Origin: Anaerolineae bacterium
GTDB lineage: Bacteria; Chloroflexota; Anaerolineae; B4-G1; SLSP01
Assembly: GCA_025454475.1 (NCBI GenBank)
Contig: JALOOJ010000011.1
Location: 1 to 53,110, forward strand
Direction: 5' to 3'
Length of the DNA: 53,110 bases
Position 1 is the first letter of the stretch. Each line of letters opens with the position of its first letter. Of this stretch, positions 49,303 to 53,110 are shown one piece after another. The notes below the pieces were generated by a model. That model had not been told where the DNA came from, searched no databases, and saw only the letters and a program-made list of their open reading frames with translations. Position numbers and translations under genes: made by a program.

Positions 49303-50640
49303 GTGACTGGTTGGCGCTCTAACCATATGCCGCGCTATCTCGGGTGGTTTCTGATCCACCATGGGCTGAACGCGGTCTTCTTCATGCTGACGTTTGGGTC
49401 GGCGGTCTTTGTGTTGTTCCTGGATGATCTGGGGTTGAGCAAAGACCGGATCGGCCTTGTGCTGTCGCTCTTTCCGTTCTGCGGCCTCGTCGCGCCGTTG
49501 GTTTCCGGCGCGGTGACCAAGTTCGGCCTGAAGCGGACCTATATCGCTTTCTACGGCATTCGCAAAGGCGTGATGCTGCTGATGCTGCTGGCGCCCTGGG
49601 TCTTGCGCCGGTTTGGGGCCGAGATCCTCTTCGCCTACATTACGATTGTGCTGCTTGTCTTCGCGCTCTGCCGTGCCACCGCGGAGACGGCTTACTATCC
49701 CTGGAGTCGCGAGTTTATCCCCGATGCCGTACGGGGATGGGTCGGCGGTCAGACAAATGTCGTCGTAGGCTTGGCCTCAGCACTGGCGATGCTTCTGGCT
49801 AGCGTAGTGATGGCGCGAGGAAGCGGGTACGCGCGCTACCAGCTGTTGATCGGCATCGCCAGCTCCCTTGGTGTCATTTCCGTGCTAGCGATGGTGCGAG
49901 TGCCGTCGGAATCCCCCTCAGCTGTCGCTACTAGCCGTCCGGATTGGCACGCTATGCGGTGCTCGCTCCGCGACTCGCGTTACCGGGGATTCCTGGCGGG
50001 CGTGATGCTCTCGGTCGTGGGACTGGCTAGCTACCCCTTCATCCCACTTCTGGCCCGTGAACGCCTCCTGATCCCGGAGGCGCGGATTGTGCTCTTTGAC
50101 GTTGCGAACACAGTTGGGGCGCTGATCTCTAGCCTCTATTGGGGATGGGCCGCTGATCGTTACGGAGGGAAGCCGTTGACGCTTGTCACACTGGCCCTGG
50201 CGTGTATTCTGCCGTGGATTTGGTTGGTGTTACCTTCAGGGCGCATGGTTGCCTTCGTCGGTGGGCTGGCGCTTGCTGCTGCCTATGGTGTAGCTAGCAT
50301 AGGCATGGGCATCGCGAGCTTCCGTTGGTTTCTCAACGATATCGTTCCCATGGAAGGCCGAACCGCCTACACGTCTATCTGGTATGCCGGGTCGGGGCTT
50401 GCGGGTGGGCTGGCGCCCTTCGCCGCCGGGTGGATTCTGAGAGGCTTTGCGGGGCTTTCCTGGCGCTGCGGCGGAGTAGAGGTCCACGCGTTCACGATCC
50501 TGTTTGCCGTGACCTCGAGCCTGACACTAGCTGCCCTGTTGCGGTACCGAAAAGTGCCTGCTGAGGCGGACTACCGGGTGCGCGACTATGTGCGCGCAAC
50601 CTGCCGCGATCTCAGGTCCTTGATCGCGTACGGCAAGTAG
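49303..50640 (+). CDS. Major facilitator superfamily transporter
   Basis: A 445-residue protein with about 12 membrane helices and MFS-type loops (SGAVTKFGLKRTY between helices 2 and 3; AADRYGGKPLT in the second half). GTG 49303 is the likely start; ATG 49327 is an alternative, and neither has a strong ribosome site. It is 11 bases after the sulfatase, so it may carry the sulfatase's substrate. Its last 55 bases overlap the 3' end of the convergent YwaF-like gene. Confidence 0.88.
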   Translation: MTGWRSNHMPRYLGWFLIHHGLNAVFFMLTFGSAVFVLFLDDLGLSKDRIGLVLSLFPFCGLVAPLVSGAVTKFGLKRTYIAFYGIRKGVMLLMLLAPWVLRRFGAEILFAYITIVLLVFALCRATAETAYYPWSREFIPDAVRGWVGGQTNVVVGLASALAMLLASVVMARGSGYARYQLLIGIASSLGVISVLAMVRVPSESPSAVATSRPDWHAMRCSLRDSRYRGFLAGVMLSVVGLASYPFIPLLARERLLIPEARIVLFDVANTVGALISSLYWGWAADRYGGKPLTLVTLALACILPWIWLVLPSGRMVAFVGGLALAAAYGVASIGMGIASFRWFLNDIVPMEGRTAYTSIWYAGSGLAGGLAPFAAGWILRGFAGLSWRCGGVEVHAFTILFAVTSSLTLAALLRYRKVPAEADYRVRDYVRATCRDLRSLIAYGK

Positions 50641-51320
50641 AGCAGTCCGATCATCAGCAGTGCGAGCAACTCCAGGATTGGCAAGTACCAGGGCCAGGAC
50701 GGCAGGACATCAAGCAAGCTCGCCGTCTCGGGTTTACGGGCGATGAAGAGGTAGTTGCTTCCGATCAGGACGTTCACACCATACACGGCGAGCGCATAGA
50801 GATTCCCTCGCACCAGGACGCGCTTGATCGACTGTACGGTAGGGCGAAAGCCCTCGACCGCGGCCATGTAGACCGCGGCGGTCACGATCGAACCGTGGGA
50901 CACGATCACCTGGAAGAAGCGGAGGTGCGGAAACCCGTAGCGTCCAGCGTCTGGTGTGAGCAACGCCTGCAGCGCGCCCGCGATGCCCAACAGATAGGCG
51001 AACTCGAAGAGCGGATAGCTCTTGGTGGCCAACATGATTGCGCTCAGGAAGACCATGACGCTGCAGAGATGGAGCGGGAGCGTCGTCTGGATGGACCACT
51101 GGCCTGTGGTGATATTCCACAGGTGCCATACGGCTTCGTCCACGATCAGGAGCGCCGCCAGGCCGAAGCGGATGCGCAGTCGCCAAGGCTCAGGAGTCCG
51201 CCTGCCGAAAGCAAGGACGGCGATATTGATGAGGGCTACGATCGCCAGGGCAACGAGATGGGGAGCGCCGAAAAGCTCGAATGGCGCGCCCGCATAGTCG
51301 CCCGCGAAGAATTGGGTCAT
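50586..51320 (-). CDS. YwaF/TIGR02206-like integral membrane protein
   Basis: About 244 residues, with seven membrane helices and the motif IVDEAVWHLWNITTGQWSIQTTLPLHLCSV in the second and third helices. This matches the TIGR02206 (YwaF) family, whose function is unknown. ATG 51320 on the minus strand has AGGAG eight bases upstream. The gene is convergent with and overlaps the MFS gene. Confidence 0.86.
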   Translation of the reverse strand: MTQFFAGDYAGAPFELFGAPHLVALAIVALINIAVLAFGRRTPEPWRLRIRFGLAALLIVDEAVWHLWNITTGQWSIQTTLPLHLCSVMVFLSAIMLATKSYPLFEFAYLLGIAGALQALLTPDAGRYGFPHLRFFQVIVSHGSIVTAAVYMAAVEGFRPTVQSIKRVLVRGNLYALAVYGVNVLIGSNYLFIARKPETASLLDVLPSWPWYLPILELLALLMIGLLYLPYAIKDLRSRQVART

Positions 51321-51464
51321 TGGGCTTGCTCCTGGATAGTCAGTTTGGAGTCGTGGTCGTAACTGGCGGTGGTATATGGCGGTCGTAACCGATTGTAGTC
51401 CTGATCGGATGTCTGCATAGCGGAATACTCGGCGGACTCTCCAGCCGCCTGGAGTTGGAGGACG

Positions 51465-52121
51465 ATGGAAGTGGGTGTCTTCGCTAGAGGGGTGATCATC
51501 GGGCTGTCCATTGCCGCACCGGTTGGCCCGATCGGTGTGATCTGTATACGCCGCACATTGCGTGATGGTCGATGGATGGGGCTGGCCTCGGGGCTGGGTG
51601 CGGCGACTGCCGATGCTGTATATGGGTCCATTGCTGCCTTTGGCCTGGCGCTGGTAGCGAGTGCGCTGACGACCCAGCAGTTCTTGCTGCGGCTGATCGG
51701 CGGCGCCTTCCTCTGCTATCTCGGTATCAGGGCGTACCGTGACCGACCGGATGCTCCCGGCGGCCCAGATACTGCGTTGCCGGCAGATGCATCTGCGCGC
51801 GCGCCAAGGCGCCAAGGGTTGGTCGGCGCATATGCATCGACGTTCGCCCTGACGCTGACGAATCCGGTGACGATCCTATCATTTGTGGCGATCTATGCGG
51901 GGTTGGGCCTCGCCACCGGCCAGGCCGGCGCCTTCACTCCCGCGCTGATGGTGCTGGGGGTCTTCTCGGGCTCTGTCCTCTGGTGGTTCATCCTGAGCAC
52001 CGGAGCGAATCTCCTGAGGGCTCGGATGACGCTCGCGAGCCTGCGCTGGGTCAACCGGGTTTCGGGCGTCACCATCTCACTGTTTGGCCTTGTCACGCTT
52101 TGGTCGGCGATCTGGGGATGA
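51465..52121 (+). CDS. LysE-family translocator
   Basis: A 218-residue membrane exporter with about six helices. APVGPIGVICIRRTL near the N-terminus is the LysE-family signature. Members export basic amino acids, homoserine lactones and related compounds; the substrate is unknown. GGAGG is close before ATG 51465. The SGNH hydrolase begins two bases after its stop, and the methyltransferase overlaps that gene, so the three form one operon. Confidence 0.9.
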   Translation: MEVGVFARGVIIGLSIAAPVGPIGVICIRRTLRDGRWMGLASGLGAATADAVYGSIAAFGLALVASALTTQQFLLRLIGGAFLCYLGIRAYRDRPDAPGGPDTALPADASARAPRRQGLVGAYASTFALTLTNPVTILSFVAIYAGLGLATGQAGAFTPALMVLGVFSGSVLWWFILSTGANLLRARMTLASLRWVNRVSGVTISLFGLVTLWSAIWG

Positions 52122-52122
52122 A

Positions 52123-52731
52123 ATGAAGCGATTGTACGTCATCGGCGATAGCATTTCCATACGCTACGGACCGTATCTGGCACAGTACCTCAAGGGTACG
52201 ATGATCTACGCCCGCAAGACAGCAGAGGAGGCAGCGGCACTCGCTCTGGATCCGCCACAAGGTGCGAATGGAGGCGACTCTTCCATGGCGCTGGCCTTCC
52301 TGGAGGCCAGGATCGCCTCGGGCGGAATCGATGCGGATCTGCTGTTGCTCAACTGCGGGCTATGGGACATACGGAGCGATCCGCTGACCGGACGAAAGCA
52401 GATACCGCTCGCGCAGTACTCCGAGAACTTGCACGCCTTGGTCGCTCTGGTCCAGGGTGCAGGTCCCCAGCTCGTCTGGGTCCGCACGACGCCGGTGGAC
52501 GAGCGAGTGCATAACACGCGGGAGGGCGGCTTCTATCGATTTGCCGCCGACTGCGACGCGTACAACCAAACTGCCGACGAGGTCATGCGCGCGCACCGCG
52601 TCCCGATCATCGATCTCTACACATTCACACGCAACTTAGGTGAAGACCTCTACGCCGACCATGTGCACTTCCACGAACACGTGAGAGAGAAACAAGGGGC
52701 TTTCATAGCTGACGGATCAAGGAGGGCGTAA
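52123..52731 (+). CDS. SGNH/GDSL-type hydrolase
   Basis: A 202-residue intracellular SGNH hydrolase. Block I is VIGDSIS with catalytic Ser 10; block III has NCGLWD (Asn 77); block V is ADHVHF with Asp 179 and His 182. Such enzymes are esterases or acyltransferases on small esters. It starts at ATG 52123, one base after the LysE stop. Its TAA shares bases with the ATG of the methyltransferase gene. Confidence 0.88.
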   Translation: MKRLYVIGDSISIRYGPYLAQYLKGTMIYARKTAEEAAALALDPPQGANGGDSSMALAFLEARIASGGIDADLLLLNCGLWDIRSDPLTGRKQIPLAQYSENLHALVALVQGAGPQLVWVRTTPVDERVHNTREGGFYRFAADCDAYNQTADEVMRAHRVPIIDLYTFTRNLGEDLYADHVHFHEHVREKQGAFIADGSRRA

Positions 52732-53110
52732 TGGATTACCGGGCGTCGTGGGATTCTGCTACACCGGCTATCACTCATGAGGTCGTCGCTTACTACGAGC
52801 ACGGGGGCGAAGCGCCGCGTCTGCTGAACGGTACGGGACTGCTTGAGTTCGCCCGGACGCAGGAGATTGTGTTGCGCCACTTGCCGGAGCCGCCAGCGGT
52901 AATCTATGATGTCGGCGGTGGTCCAGGTCTGTATGCCTGCTGGCTGGCGAGGCTAGGATACGGGGTGCACCTCGTGGATGTCACGCCCTTGCACGTCGAG
53001 CAGGCATTGGCGGCCTCTAGCCGGCAGCCCGCGCATCCGCTGGTCAGCGCTGCTGTGGGTGATGCCCGCCAACTGAGCTTCGACAGCGCTAGCGCAGATG
53101 CTGTATTACT
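52731..53110 (+). CDS. Class I SAM-dependent methyltransferase, N-terminal part
   Basis: The first 126 residues, cut by the window end. After MDYRASWDSATPAITHEV the SAM-binding motif IYDVGGGPGLY, then HLVDVTPLHV (acidic residue for ribose) and AAVGDARQL follow the class I fold. Start ATG 52731 overlaps the previous stop (TAATG) and follows GGAGGG. The substrate is unknown; the rest of the gene lies beyond the window. Confidence 0.85.
   Translation, partial: MDYRASWDSATPAITHEVVAYYEHGGEAPRLLNGTGLLEFARTQEIVLRHLPEPPAVIYDVGGGPGLYACWLARLGYGVHLVDVTPLHVEQALAASSRQPAHPLVSAAVGDARQLSFDSASADAVL

Overview
The window is about 53 kb of GC-rich bacterial chromosome. It is almost fully coding, has no rRNA, tRNA, transposase, phage or CRISPR signal, and no gene-free stretch longer than about 270 bases. 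The exported proteins (Tat-dependent lipoproteins with low-complexity Ala/Pro/Thr linkers after the lipobox cysteine, many orphan or dipeptide-type solute-binding proteins) and the mix of carbohydrate enzymes resemble environmental Chloroflexota such as Anaerolineae. That assignment is inference; no marker gene in the window proves it.

Layout. 0-6.4 kb: tandem-GNAT acetyltransferase, GH5 glycosidase lipoprotein, Tat/DUF362 lipoprotein, and a large toroid-type putative polysaccharide-active enzyme. 6.4-13.7 kb: a LacI regulator with a well-defined promoter and palindromic operators, then a complete Dpp/Opp-type ABC importer (binding protein, two permeases, two ATPases) that probably imports oligosaccharides or peptides. 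13.7-17.2 kb: two paralogous cobalamin-binding radical SAM proteins. 17.4-26.4 kb: a 1,145-residue multidomain carbohydrate-type protein, a Gfo/Idh/MocA oxidoreductase, a c-type cytochrome lipoprotein, an Old Yellow Enzyme, a membrane GT2 glycosyltransferase and a GH63-like hydrolase. 26.4-33.7 kb: a class V aminotransferase-fold protein on the minus strand, then a plus-strand operon with two orphan sugar-binding proteins, CE7 acetyl esterase, RraA-like protein, PPC/DUF296 protein and SDR dehydratase/epimerase. 33.7-36.8 kb: a sulfur module (MBL-rhodanese protein, two YeeE/YedE halves) and a PRC-barrel protein. 36.9-40.5 kb: an ABC-2 exporter. 40.5-42.1 kb: a structured leader and rsgA. 42.1-53.1 kb: two sulfatases, creatininase-family amidohydrolase, PAC2 protein, AraD1-like FAH protein, CE15-like esterase, MFS transporter, YwaF-like membrane protein, LysE transporter, SGNH hydrolase and a truncated methyltransferase.

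Together the GH5, GH63-like, toroid enzymes, CE7, CE15-like esterase, two sulfatases, AraD1-like protein and binding proteins suggest use of acetylated, uronate-containing and sulfated plant or algal polysaccharides. This is an inference from family membership.

The two least explained signals are non-coding. First, a family of roughly 14-nt mini-hairpins (short variable stem closing a CGGA-like tetraloop) lies as a five-unit array after the ABC importer, and recurs between genes and inside coding linkers; stems change with compensation while the loop is kept. Second, the rsgA leader carries a strong promoter, a 22-codon ORF and four RNA arms able to form either a terminator or an exclusive antiterminator, an attenuator layout.
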